Source: Trinickia symbiotica (GTDB taxonomy: Bacteria; Pseudomonadota; Gammaproteobacteria; Burkholderiales; Burkholderiaceae). Taken from it: a DNA stretch of 64,000 bases. This document shows positions 54,731 to 63,833 of the stretch, in pieces. Location of the stretch: the NCBI RefSeq assembly GCF_002934455.1, contig NZ_PTIR01000003.1, positions 124,001-188,000 of the forward strand. Direction: 5' to 3'. Each line of letters opens with the position of its first letter. Within the stretch, counting starts at the first letter, position 1. A model generated the notes under the pieces. That model was not told the origin of the DNA, did not search any database, and saw only the letters and a program-made list of their open reading frames with translations. The translations under genes were made by a program, and so were the position numbers.

Positions 54731-55636
54731 GTGAGCGATTTCGTCAAGGACAAGGTGGTAGTGGTAACGGGCGCGGGAGCCGGTATCGGGCGCGATTTCG
54801 CGCTGCAATTCGCGGCGAACGGCGCCAAGGTCGTTGTCAACGATCTCGGCCGCCATGCCGAGACCGGCGAATTCGCCGCCGCGAAGGTCGTCGCGGAGAT
54901 CAAGGAAGCCGGTGGGCAAGCCGTCGCCTCGACCGATAGCGTCGCCGGATGGGATAGCGCGCAGAGGATCGTGCAGGCCGCGCTGGATACGTTCGGCCGC
55001 ATTGACTGCGTCGTGAACAACGCCGGCATCGTGCGCGACCGCATGTTCTTCAACATGAGTCTCGAAGAGTGGAAGGCGGTGGTCGATGTTCATCTGAACG
55101 GCTCGTTCTTCGTTGCCCGCGCGGCCGCTCCCCATTTCAAGGCGCAAAACGGCGGCAGCTTCGTTCATATGACCTCCACATCGGGGCTGATCGGCAACAT
55201 CGGGCAGGCCAACTACTCGGCAGCCAAAATGGGTATCGTCGGTCTGTCGAAGTCGATTGCCCTCGACATGGCGAAATTCAACGTACGCTCGAACTGCATC
55301 GCACCTTGGGCATGGACCGCGATGACGGCTTCGATCCCTTCCGAGACGCCCGAGCAAAAGGCACGCGTCGAGATTCTCAAGCGGATGGAGTCGCGCAAGG
55401 TTGCGCCGCTCGCCGTCTATCTCGCCTCGGATCAGGCCTCCAAAGTGTCGGGCCAGATCTTCGGTGTGCGCGCCAACGAGATCTACTTCTTCAATCAGAT
55501 CCGCATGATCCGCTCGCTGCACCGCGACGGCGGCTGGACGCCCGAAGCGATTGCCGAGCAGGTCATGCCGGCGTTCGAATCGAGCTTCTTCCCGAACGTG
55601 CCGTCCATGACACTCACGCCTTGGGATCCCATCTAA
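54731..55636 (+). CDS. SDR family protein, 3-hydroxyacyl-CoA dehydrogenase-like
   Basis: 301 aa, longer than a typical SDR. T-G-A-G-A-G-I-G, N-N-A-G, S-T-S-G-L-I-G and Y-S-A-A-K all present; the extra C-terminal stretch resembles the SDR part of peroxisomal multifunctional protein-2. Likely oxidises a hydroxyacyl-CoA or ring alcohol. GTG at 54731 has GGAG six bases upstream; ATG at 54719 is the alternative. Confidence 0.88.
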   Translation: MSDFVKDKVVVVTGAGAGIGRDFALQFAANGAKVVVNDLGRHAETGEFAAAKVVAEIKEAGGQAVASTDSVAGWDSAQRIVQAALDTFGRIDCVVNNAGIVRDRMFFNMSLEEWKAVVDVHLNGSFFVARAAAPHFKAQNGGSFVHMTSTSGLIGNIGQANYSAAKMGIVGLSKSIALDMAKFNVRSNCIAPWAWTAMTASIPSETPEQKARVEILKRMESRKVAPLAVYLASDQASKVSGQIFGVRANEIYFFNQIRMIRSLHRDGGWTPEAIAEQVMPAFESSFFPNVPSMTLTPWDPI

Positions 55637-55746
55637 GCGGATCCGGACTACACCTGCGCCATACGGCATTCGCTTTTGGCGCAGGAGTGATGCAAGCGAG
55701 AAGTTGTAAACCCCGCGCTCGTCACCACGCAAGCCGCTTCAGCCCG

Positions 55747-56568
55747 TTACCGCTCTACGGCGCCGCGCACGCTATCGGAAAGACCGACGATGCGTCTTGC
55801 CTTGAGCAACACCGGCAAATCCACCATCCGCCCGTCCACGGATACCGCTCCCCCCTCCGCGCGCTCATACGCCTCGACGATTCGACGCGCCATGGCAATT
55901 TCATCCGCGCTCGGGCTGAACGCAGCATTGACCGCTCCGACTTGCCGCGGATGAATGCACAGCTTGCCGCCGAAACCCAATGATCGCGCTTTCGACGCGT
56001 CCTCCGCGAGTTGTCGTGCATCGTCAAGCGCAACGGTTACGCCATCCACCGGAGACTGAATACCGGCGACACGCGAGGCCAGCACGATGCGCGAGCGCGC
56101 GTGCAGCAACGCATCCCATGAGCCGTCACAATCGAGATCGAGCTCGAAATCGACAGAGCCGAAGATAAGCCGCTCGACGCCCGGCATTCGCGCCACGTCC
56201 AACGCATTCCAAACGCCCTCGGCGGATTCGATGATCGGCAGGATCGGCTTCTTCGTTACCGCCGCAACAGCGGTCAATGCAGCGGCATTGTCGGACTTCG
56301 GCAATACAACGCCATCGATGCCGTCCAACGCCATAAGCTCGAGGTCGCGCTCAAACCAGTCCGTACCTGCGGCATTGACGCGTAGCAGTACGCGCACCGG
56401 CGATGCCGCAAAGGACCCCGCGGCTCGACCGACATGCGCACGCGCCGACGCTTTGTCTGCCGGCGCCACGGCATCCTCCAGGTCAACGATCACCGCGTCG
56501 GCGGCTGCATCGAGCGCCTTGCCGAATCGCTCAGGCTTGCTTGCCGGCACAAATAAAAAGGAACGCAT
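55747..56568 (-). CDS. HpcH/HpaI aldolase/CitE-type lyase
   Basis: 273 aa TIM barrel of the CitE family: F-V-P-A-S-K-P at the start, D-L-E-D-A-V near residue 30, and metal-binding Glu/Asp in the E-S-A and F-G-S-V-D-F stretches. Such lyases cleave malyl- or citramalyl-CoA. Follows the MaoC hydratase by 21 nt on the same strand. Last gene of a five-gene minus-strand operon. Confidence 0.92.
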   Translation of the reverse strand: MRSFLFVPASKPERFGKALDAAADAVIVDLEDAVAPADKASARAHVGRAAGSFAASPVRVLLRVNAAGTDWFERDLELMALDGIDGVVLPKSDNAAALTAVAAVTKKPILPIIESAEGVWNALDVARMPGVERLIFGSVDFELDLDCDGSWDALLHARSRIVLASRVAGIQSPVDGVTVALDDARQLAEDASKARSLGFGGKLCIHPRQVGAVNAAFSPSADEIAMARRIVEAYERAEGGAVSVDGRMVDLPVLLKARRIVGLSDSVRGAVER

Positions 56569-56589
56569 AAGTCTCCAATGTGAGGACGG

Positions 56590-57441
56590 CTAGCTCAGAA
56601 CCGCCGATGCTTCCATGCGCAACGATCCGTCACTGCCGGCGATCCACAAGCTGACCGTGCTTGGTTCCGACTCCTCTCGCTTGCCGCACACGTAGAACGG
56701 AGCGGTGTCCACTACTGGCTTGACCGCGCGGAACGAAAACGATCGCACGCGTGCATTGGGCAATTCCGATCTCACGGAGTCCATCAGAAGCGTCGCCAGA
56801 AGGGGGCCATGCACGACGAGCCCTTCATAGCCTTCCTCGTTGGTCGCATAGGGGCGATCGTAGTGAATTCGATGGCCATTCAAGGTAAGCGCCGAATAGC
56901 GAAACAACAGCACGGGATCGGGAGCGATCTCGCGTGCCCATTGCGCACCGGCAGGCGCGGCCTGGGCCGCCGGCGGCCGATCGCCGGCAGCCGGATGATC
57001 GCGATAGACGATATCCTGGCGTTCGACGATCGCGACACCGGCAGCATCGCCGATTTCATGCTTGACCTTGACGAACACGAGATCGCCGGTCCGCCCCTGC
57101 TTGTGCGTCACGCTTTCGATCAAAGAAAGACGCGCAACGCCACTACCGGCTTTGAGTGGACGAAGAAACTCGAGCTGACTGCCTGCCCACATGCGACGAG
57201 GCAAATCGACCGGAGGCAAGAAGCCCCCACGCTTCGGATGACCGTCCGGACCCACCATCGACTGACGATGAACGGGCAGAAAATAAAGCCAATGCCACAA
57301 CGGAGGCAATTCATCGCCCAGGGCAGGAGGCGGATCGTCGCGGTTAAGCGTGGCGGCGAGCGCCGCCATCGGCGTGAGGGTGATCTCGTCTCGCGCTGTC
57401 TCCGTGCGACCGGTCCATTCCTGCAAATATGCGATGTCCAT
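56590..57441 (-). CDS. MaoC/FAS1-like dehydratase, itaconyl/mesaconyl-CoA hydratase type
   Basis: 283 aa with two hot-dog halves, like fungal Htd2 and Pseudomonas itaconyl-CoA hydratase. Trp-rich L-W-H-W-L-Y-F-L-P and the R-R-M-W-A-G motif are family features; catalytic S-A-L-T-L-N-G-H-R-I-H-Y-D is in the second half. Start at 57441 with GGGAG eight bases upstream; ATG at 57459 overlaps the previous stop. Pairs with the CitE gene as in itaconate degradation. Confidence 0.85.
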   Translation of the reverse strand: MDIAYLQEWTGRTETARDEITLTPMAALAATLNRDDPPPALGDELPPLWHWLYFLPVHRQSMVGPDGHPKRGGFLPPVDLPRRMWAGSQLEFLRPLKAGSGVARLSLIESVTHKQGRTGDLVFVKVKHEIGDAAGVAIVERQDIVYRDHPAAGDRPPAAQAAPAGAQWAREIAPDPVLLFRYSALTLNGHRIHYDRPYATNEEGYEGLVVHGPLLATLLMDSVRSELPNARVRSFSFRAVKPVVDTAPFYVCGKREESEPSTVSLWIAGSDGSLRMEASAVLS

Positions 57442-57455
57442 GGCCCTTGCTCCCA

Positions 57456-58622
57456 TCACTCGAGGTCCAGTGCCTTGCGAATCGCCACCGCGATAGGCAG
57501 CAGCGGATCCTCTTCCGGCGTGGTCGGGTTGAACAGCTTGTTATGGCAGATCGCGACGGCAAGCCCGGTATCCGGATCGGCCCAGCCGATCGAATTGCCC
57601 TGCCCCGGATGGCATAACGCGCGCGGCGAACGCACGGCCGTCACCGGCGGATGATTTCCGCCAAACCAGAAGCCGCCGATCGTGATCGGAATCGGAAAGC
57701 CGAACATCACCGGGTCCGGCTCTTCACTGTTGGCTCGCGGCGTATTCAGCGTCGCGATGAGTTCCTTCGATAATATCCTCACGCCGTCCAGTTCGCCGCC
57801 GCATGCAAGCATCGCCCAGAAGCGCGCCTCGCTTCGTGCATTGAAGATCCCGCCAACGCCAGCCACCTCCGCGCGACGCACGTCCGGGCGCTCGAAGACT
57901 CGAGGGGTCAACGCAACCTCGTTCGGCATCGAACGCAAGAACAGCGGCGGCAGGTATTCCGGTGGAACCGGCACCATCGCATCGGTGAGGCGCGCGATGC
58001 GCGATTCGACTTCATCGGGAATGCCGATCCAGAGATCCTCGATGCCGAGCGGCCTCGCGATCTCCTCCCGAACGAAGCGGCCCAGCGAGCGCTTGTTGGG
58101 ATCGGCGCGTCGAACCAGTTCGCCGACGATCCAGCCGAAAGTCATCGAAAGGTAAAGCGTCTTCGTACCCGGCTCGGCAAGCGGCTCGAGGTTCGCGATG
58201 GCACGTGTCATCCAGTGCCAATCGCACATCAGCTCCGGCGTCACGCCATCGGGCATCTGCGGCACGCATGCTCGATGAGTCAGCACGTCGCGCACGGTGG
58301 TTTTCTCCTTGCCGTGCGCGCCGTATTCGGGCCAGTAGCGCGTCACTGGCGCGCCGTATTCGATGAGCCCACGATCTGCCAGGATGTGCAGTGCTGTGGC
58401 CGCAACGGCTTTCGTCACCGAGTAGACGTTAAAAAGCGTGTCGCCATCGACAAGGCGGCCGGTGACCGGATCGGCCACGCCGCTCCATGCGTCGATCACG
58501 AGCTTGCCGTTCAGATAGGCCGCCACCTGCACGCCGATTTCGCCGCCTTCCCGCGTGGCCCGGTCAAGTGCCTCTTGAACGATCGCATTTTGCTCGGTGG
58601 AAGCTTGGACTGCCAGGTTCAT
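57456..58622 (-). CDS. Serine hydrolase, beta-lactamase/EstB fold
   Basis: 388 aa. S-V-T-K at 68-71 is the S-x-x-K nucleophile motif of class C beta-lactamase-like esterases, with the L-Y-L-S motif near residue 155 and a H-P-G-Q-G-N near the end. No signal peptide, so an intracellular esterase or lactonase rather than antibiotic resistance. Between the GMC oxidase and the MaoC hydratase. Confidence 0.88.
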   Translation of the reverse strand: MNLAVQASTEQNAIVQEALDRATREGGEIGVQVAAYLNGKLVIDAWSGVADPVTGRLVDGDTLFNVYSVTKAVAATALHILADRGLIEYGAPVTRYWPEYGAHGKEKTTVRDVLTHRACVPQMPDGVTPELMCDWHWMTRAIANLEPLAEPGTKTLYLSMTFGWIVGELVRRADPNKRSLGRFVREEIARPLGIEDLWIGIPDEVESRIARLTDAMVPVPPEYLPPLFLRSMPNEVALTPRVFERPDVRRAEVAGVGGIFNARSEARFWAMLACGGELDGVRILSKELIATLNTPRANSEEPDPVMFGFPIPITIGGFWFGGNHPPVTAVRSPRALCHPGQGNSIGWADPDTGLAVAICHNKLFNPTTPEEDPLLPIAVAIRKALDLE

Positions 58623-58642
58623 ATCTGTGTCTCCAAAACGGT

Positions 58643-60244
58643 TCACCGCGCGTCCTCCAGGATCAGATCGGCGGCGCGCCAAGCCATTGCCATCATGGGG
58701 CCATTGGTATTGCCGGAAATCATCGTCGGCGTGACGGAAAGATCCATCACGCGCAGTCCTTCGACGCCCCGCACCCGCAGCCGCGAGTCCAGCACCGCCA
58801 GCCGGTCCGAGCCCATCTTGCAGGTGCCGCAAGCGTGAAAACCGGATTGACCTTCGCGCCGAAAGAGATCGAGTATTTCGTCATCGGTCTGGACCGCGGC
58901 GCCCGGGCGCGTCTCGCCGGCCACCAGGCTCGCGAGCGGCTCTGCCGACAGCAGACCGCGCATGAGCCTGAACGAATTGACGGACAGTTGCCGGTCGTAC
59001 GGATCCGCAAGGTAGTTCGCGACGACCTCGGGCGGCACCTGCCGGTCCGCCGATCGGATCTTCACGTACCCCTCGCTACGCGGACGCAGCGGATAGCTGA
59101 AGAGCTGCATGCCCGGAAACGCTTCAAAAGCGTAGCCCGCCGCGCCGAAATCCATCGAGAAAGGCGCCATCATCAGTTGAACATCGGGGCGGGTCGCATC
59201 CGGCGCCGTTTTGATGAACCCGCCTACCGGATAGGAGCCAAGCGACATCACGCCGCGGCGGAACAGCGCGTATTGCATCGCATTGCGCCATAGACGCATG
59301 CCGCCGAACTGCCGGTTCTGCGAATCGCGCCAATGCTTCAGGCGCGCCTGAAGCATGTACAGATAGTGTTCACGCAGGTTCAATCCGACGCCAGGGCTCG
59401 CCGCGACGACTGGAACGCCAAGCGACTGTAGATGGTCGGCGTCGCCGATACCCGACAGTTGCAAAAGGCGCGGCGACTCGATTGCGCCGGCCGAGAGCAC
59501 GACCTCGCGGCGCGCCCGGTAAGCGACTTGCTGCCCGGCGCGATTGCATTGCACGCCGAGTGCACGCGTACCCGCGAACGTGATGCGCGTAACTTCCGCC
59601 CCCGTAGTCACCGTCAGGTTCTTGCGTGCCCGCGCGGGCTTGAGAAACGCTTCGGCCGAGCTTTGCCGCTTGCCGTTGCGGATTGTGTAGATCAGGTAAG
59701 CCACGCCCTCGTGATCGAGCCGGTTGATATCCTCGACCCGTCGTACGCCGAGCGATCGGCACGCCTCGAGGACGGCGTCGCCGATACGGTTGCGCTGCGC
59801 GTGCAGCGACACCTTGAGCGGGCCGCCCGCGCCCCGCAAGTCATCGGCGCCGAGCGCATGATCTTCGATCCGCCGAAAGCATGGCGCCAGGTCCTGCCAG
59901 CCCCAGCCTTTGACGCCGAGTGCGGCCCATCCGTCGTAGTCCTCGGGATGTCCGCGCATATACACCATGCCGTTGATGCTGCTCGAGCCACCGAGCATCT
60001 TGCCGCGCAGCCAGATTTCGTTGCGGTGTCCGTTGCCGTAGTCGGGCTGCACGGGAATGAACCAGGCGTGGGCCGGATCGCCCAGCAGCTTGCCGAAGCC
60101 TTTGGGCATCCTGATCAGCGGATGGCGGTCCTCGGGCCCTGCTTCGATGAGCAGCACCGTATGGCGCCCGCTCTCCGAAAGACGATTGGCGAGCACGCAA
60201 CCGGCCGCGCCCGCGCCCACGACGATATAGTCGAATTCGGTCAT
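58643..60244 (-). CDS. GMC family FAD oxidoreductase (choline dehydrogenase-like)
   Basis: 533 aa. FAD motif V-G-A-G-A-A-G-C near the N-terminus, G-G-S-S-S-I-N-G signature 1, and the active site H-A-C-G-T-C-K-M-G with N-T-N-G-P near the C-terminus. Oxidises an alcohol to aldehyde or ketone. Begins the run after the P450, so it probably oxidises the hydroxylated product. ATG at 60244. Confidence 0.93.
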   Translation of the reverse strand: MTEFDYIVVGAGAAGCVLANRLSESGRHTVLLIEAGPEDRHPLIRMPKGFGKLLGDPAHAWFIPVQPDYGNGHRNEIWLRGKMLGGSSSINGMVYMRGHPEDYDGWAALGVKGWGWQDLAPCFRRIEDHALGADDLRGAGGPLKVSLHAQRNRIGDAVLEACRSLGVRRVEDINRLDHEGVAYLIYTIRNGKRQSSAEAFLKPARARKNLTVTTGAEVTRITFAGTRALGVQCNRAGQQVAYRARREVVLSAGAIESPRLLQLSGIGDADHLQSLGVPVVAASPGVGLNLREHYLYMLQARLKHWRDSQNRQFGGMRLWRNAMQYALFRRGVMSLGSYPVGGFIKTAPDATRPDVQLMMAPFSMDFGAAGYAFEAFPGMQLFSYPLRPRSEGYVKIRSADRQVPPEVVANYLADPYDRQLSVNSFRLMRGLLSAEPLASLVAGETRPGAAVQTDDEILDLFRREGQSGFHACGTCKMGSDRLAVLDSRLRVRGVEGLRVMDLSVTPTMISGNTNGPMMAMAWRAADLILEDAR

Positions 60245-60302
60245 CAATGCGGTCTCCACCGTCGTTGTTGGCCGATCTCGCTCGAAATCGGCACCGTTCT
60301 CA

Positions 60303-61547
60303 TCAGCCGAAGACGACGGGAATCGCGTGCGGAACACGCATCATGATGCCGTTGATCTGAGGTGCCGGCGCGGCCGGATCGAGACGAAGATTGGGCAAGC
60401 GGTCGAGAATTGCATTGAGCGCACGCGTCATCTCAACGCGCGCAAGATGCTGGCCGATGCACACGTGCGGCCCATAGGCAAACGCAAAATGGCGATGGGC
60501 GGGCTTGCGGTAGATATCGAACTTGTCCGGATCGGGAAAGCGGCGAGGGTCGCGGTTTGCGCTGCCCGCCACGACGTCGAGAAATGCCCCCGCCGGAATA
60601 TCGACTCCGCCCAGCGTGACGTCACGCGTGGCCATGCGCGACTGCATCAGCACGGGGCCATCCCAGCGCAGCGCTTCTTCGATCGCCGGTGCAACGAGCG
60701 AGCGATCCTGGCGGACCGCTTCGAGCTGCGCGGGCTCGCGCAACAGGGCAAGGAGCAGCACACTGGTCGCGCGGTAAGTGGTATCGCCGCCCGCATTCAC
60801 TAGTTGGCGAAGGAATGAAATGACGACTTCATCGGGCAGCCGCTCGCCCTCCGCTTCCGCGGTAGCCAGCGAACTCACGAGATCGTCGCCCGGATTGCTG
60901 CGACGCTCCTCGACGAGCCGCGCGAAATAGGCGCCAAGCTTAGTCGACGCCTCCACGCCGTGCTCGACGTCGATCGACACGAGCGTCTGTGCGATTGCCA
61001 GCTTGTGAAAGACCTTCACGTCTTCCGGCGGCAACGCCAGCTGCCGGTAGATGATGTTGAACGGATAGTGCAGGGTGAACTCGTTGACGAGATCCGCCTG
61101 TCCTCGATCGACGAACTTCGACATCAGCTCGCTCACGACTGGATCGACCAGTGTATCGCCCCACGCCGCGACGGTGTGCGGCAAAAAGGCCTTCTGGAAA
61201 ATGCGGCGGTAACGCGGGTGCTCAGGCGCGTCCATCGTAGAGATGCTGCGTCCGAAGCTGATGCCGAGATTGCGCTCGTAAGATTTGTTCGAGAACGTGG
61301 CAGGGTCGCCCAGTACCTGTGCGACTTCGTCGTACCCGAATACCGAGTAGTGCGCGACATCGGACATCGTCAGGTCCGCCGCCCCGCCCATCAGCACACG
61401 ATAGTCGCCTTGCTGCACCGTGGCCTTCTCGCGCAGCTCGGCAATGCGCGGATACGGGTCCGCATCGGCGCCATACGCGAGCGAATCTTCGAAAAACGGG
61501 TTGAACGTGGAATCGTCGAAGTCCTCGAGTCGCAGCGCGAGAGCCAT
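60303..61547 (-). CDS. Cytochrome P450 (second)
   Basis: 414 aa. I-helix A-G-G-D-T-T at 252-257, E-x-x-R pair E-E-A-L-R, and haem loop F-A-Y-G-P-H-V-C-I-G with Cys363. Distinct from the CYP101-like protein; family not assigned. The start ATG at 61547 follows GGAG; ATG at 61562 and 61583 are alternatives. First gene of the operon with GMC, hydrolase, MaoC and CitE. A shared-operator copy is 66 nt upstream. Confidence 0.93.
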   Translation of the reverse strand: MALALRLEDFDDSTFNPFFEDSLAYGADADPYPRIAELREKATVQQGDYRVLMGGAADLTMSDVAHYSVFGYDEVAQVLGDPATFSNKSYERNLGISFGRSISTMDAPEHPRYRRIFQKAFLPHTVAAWGDTLVDPVVSELMSKFVDRGQADLVNEFTLHYPFNIIYRQLALPPEDVKVFHKLAIAQTLVSIDVEHGVEASTKLGAYFARLVEERRSNPGDDLVSSLATAEAEGERLPDEVVISFLRQLVNAGGDTTYRATSVLLLALLREPAQLEAVRQDRSLVAPAIEEALRWDGPVLMQSRMATRDVTLGGVDIPAGAFLDVVAGSANRDPRRFPDPDKFDIYRKPAHRHFAFAYGPHVCIGQHLARVEMTRALNAILDRLPNLRLDPAAPAPQINGIMMRVPHAIPVVFG

Positions 61548-61612
61548 GGTTCGTGTCTCCATCAGTCGTTCGTTAGCAAGCACCCCCGGCTTCGCTCGGC
61601 AGTGCCAATAAT

Positions 61613-61625
61613 TGAACTATGTTCG
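61613..61625. promoter_or_regulatory. Shared operator motif, P450/TetR
   Basis: TGAACTATGTTCG keeps the GAAC-N3-GTTC palindrome, between the divergent P450 operon and the TetR gene. Confidence 0.55.
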
Positions 61626-61714
61626 AATTTGCACGTTTGTGCAAGAAGGTTTTATCATGCGCTTGAACGTAACCCGCGTCCTTTCCTGTTCGCGCCCCCC
61701 ATGAAGAGGAAACC

Positions 61715-62443
61715 ATGCCGTCCACGAACACGCGCGCCGCTCGTCGCCCGGCGACCGCCATCGAGGAGCCGCGCGCTTCGACACGGAGCATGACGCCCGA
61801 GCGCATTCTCGACACAGCCGAGAGGCTCTTCGCGATGCACGGCTACTTCGGCACGTCGATTCGCGACATCATGCAGACCTGCGGCATTGAGCTGAGCCTC
61901 GCGCGGTACCACTTTGGGAGCAAGGACGCCCTGTTCCAGCGGGCGATCGGCCGCCGCGCGGCCGTGATCAGCCAGCAGGTGATCGAATCGCTCGACGCCG
62001 CGCTCGCGGCGTCGCATGGCGAGCGGCCCCATGTCGAGGCCATTGTGATCGCGCTTTGCGCGCCGGCCTTTGCGCATCTGAAAAGCGGCGACCCCGGGTG
62101 GCGAAATTACCTGCGTCTGCTGACCCAGATTGGCTGCCTTCTGGAGCGCCCCGACCTCACTGCACCGTTCTATGACCAGTACGGGCCAGCCGCCGCGCGC
62201 TACCGTGACGCCTTCGCCAAGGCCCTTCCCGGCGCGACGCGGGAAACCGTCGAACTGGTGCAGCATTTCGTCGAATCCGTGTTCCATCTGGTGCTCAACG
62301 AGCTGTACGCGCAGGAAGCACGTTCCGGAACGCGCGCACTCGCCGCGTCGCATATCGAGCGCATGCGCACCTACTTGATCCGCTTCGCGGTTGGCGGCAT
62401 CGAGGCGATGGTCGGCTCCGGATCAGCTCGACCGGGTTCCTGA
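61715..62443 (+). CDS. TetR family transcriptional regulator
   Basis: 242 aa. Helix-turn-helix about 40-70 (T-S-I-R-D-I-M-Q-T-C-G-I, then A-R-Y-H-F-G-S-K), with a C-terminal domain of the DUF1956/CerR-like type. The AGAGGAA ribosome site fixes the ATG at 61715. With an operator copy on each side (61613 and 62479) it is a strong candidate to control the flanking genes and itself. Confidence 0.93.
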   Translation: MPSTNTRAARRPATAIEEPRASTRSMTPERILDTAERLFAMHGYFGTSIRDIMQTCGIELSLARYHFGSKDALFQRAIGRRAAVISQQVIESLDAALAASHGERPHVEAIVIALCAPAFAHLKSGDPGWRNYLRLLTQIGCLLERPDLTAPFYDQYGPAAARYRDAFAKALPGATRETVELVQHFVESVFHLVLNELYAQEARSGTRALAASHIERMRTYLIRFAVGGIEAMVGSGSARPGS

Positions 62444-62478
62444 GCATTGACAGCGGCGGCGACGGTCGTTCAAAATAT

Positions 62479-62491
62479 AGAACATCATTCA
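62479..62491. promoter_or_regulatory. Shared operator motif (weaker), ferredoxin reductase
   Basis: AGAACATCATTCA matches the palindrome at 9 of 13 positions, 60 nt before the reductase start. Confidence 0.4.
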
Positions 62492-62550
62492 TAACAACTG
62501 AGAACCATGGTGTGTCGTGCCCATGGTCGTGCGAGACGGAGTTCCGCTTC

Positions 62551-63813
62551 ATGACAGATGAAGACGCAGAAAACACCGCGCTGATCATTGGCGCGGGGCA
62601 CGCGGCCGGCGAATGCGCGACCGCAATCCGCGAGCAAGGATGGGCGGGCCGCATCGTCATGGTGGGAGAAGAACCGCATTTGCCATATCAGCGCCCGCCG
62701 CTGTCTAAGGCATTCTTGTCGGGCGAGTCGACCGTCGAGCAGCTTTATTTGAAACCGCAGGCGACTTACGACAAGGCGCGGGTCGAGTTCATCCCTAACA
62801 CGCGCGCGCAGTGCATAGACCGTGCCGCCAAGCGGGTGACGCTCTCCAACGGCAGCGAAATCGGCTACACGAAGCTCGTGCTCGCGACGGGCGGCCGGGC
62901 ACGGCGGCTGGCCTTGCCGGATATCGAAGCCATCGAGAAGCTGCAAAACTTTCACTACCTTCGTACGCTCGATCACGTCTCCCGCATCCGGAGCCAGTTC
63001 CATGCCGGCTCACGCCTGGTGATCATCGGCGGCGGATACATCGGCCTGGAAGTGGCCGCCGTCGCCGTGAAGCGCGGCCTTCAGGTCACCGTGCTCGAAG
63101 CATTGCCGCGCGTGCTCGCGCGCGTGACGGCGCCCGAGCTTTCCGCTTTCTACGAGAAGGTGCACCGCGAGGCGGGTGTCGACATCCGCACGAATGCGAT
63201 CGTGAGCGGATTCGAACTCGACGCGTCCGGCGACGCCGTGGCTGCGGTGCGCTGCGCGGACGGCACGCGCGTCGCCGCGGACCTGGTGATCGTCGGCGTG
63301 GGACTGGAACCTGCCACCGAGCTCGCGCAGCAAGCGGGTCTCGCCGTCGACAACGGCATTGTGGTCGACGAACACACGCGCACTTCCGATCCGGATATCT
63401 TCGCCGTCGGAGACTGCACGAATCACCCCAACCCATCGCTCGGCCGCCGTTTGCGTCTCGAATCGGTGCCCAATGCGCTGGAGCAGGCACGCACCGCGGC
63501 TGCGTCGTTGTGCGGCAAGGAGCGTGTTTACAACACCGTGCCGTGGTTCTGGTCCGATCAATACGATCTCAAGCTGAAGATGGTCGGCTTGTCCCAGGGC
63601 TATGACGAATTCGTCTTGCGCGGCAGTCCCGAAACCCGCTCTTTCTCGGCGTTTTATCTCAAGGACGGCGTGATGCTGGCCGCCGATACCGTGAGCCGCG
63701 CGCCGGAATTCATGCTGGCCAAGCGGTTCGTCGCCGAGAAAATTCCGGTCCGCGCGGCCGATCTCGCCGACGAATCGATTCCGTTGAAGAGTCTGCTGCC
63801 CCAGTCCAACTAA
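62551..63813 (+). CDS. Ferredoxin--NAD(+) reductase, putidaredoxin reductase-like
   Basis: 420 aa FAD protein: first nucleotide motif I-I-G-A-G-H-A-A-G near residue 10, a second I-G-G-G-Y-I-G-L-E near 155, and F-A-V-G-D-C near 285, the three-part pattern of the CamA group. Passes electrons from NADH to the ferredoxin that follows 20 nt later, and thus to P450s. ATG at 62551. Confidence 0.94.
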   Translation: MTDEDAENTALIIGAGHAAGECATAIREQGWAGRIVMVGEEPHLPYQRPPLSKAFLSGESTVEQLYLKPQATYDKARVEFIPNTRAQCIDRAAKRVTLSNGSEIGYTKLVLATGGRARRLALPDIEAIEKLQNFHYLRTLDHVSRIRSQFHAGSRLVIIGGGYIGLEVAAVAVKRGLQVTVLEALPRVLARVTAPELSAFYEKVHREAGVDIRTNAIVSGFELDASGDAVAAVRCADGTRVAADLVIVGVGLEPATELAQQAGLAVDNGIVVDEHTRTSDPDIFAVGDCTNHPNPSLGRRLRLESVPNALEQARTAAASLCGKERVYNTVPWFWSDQYDLKLKMVGLSQGYDEFVLRGSPETRSFSAFYLKDGVMLAADTVSRAPEFMLAKRFVAEKIPVRAADLADESIPLKSLLPQSN

Positions 63814-63833
63814 CTTCCAAAGAGTCACAAGCC

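Noticed and set aside
57456-58622. Antibiotic-resistance beta-lactamase
   Set aside because: It has the S-x-x-K fold but no signal peptide and sits in a catabolic operon, so an esterase or lactonase is more likely.
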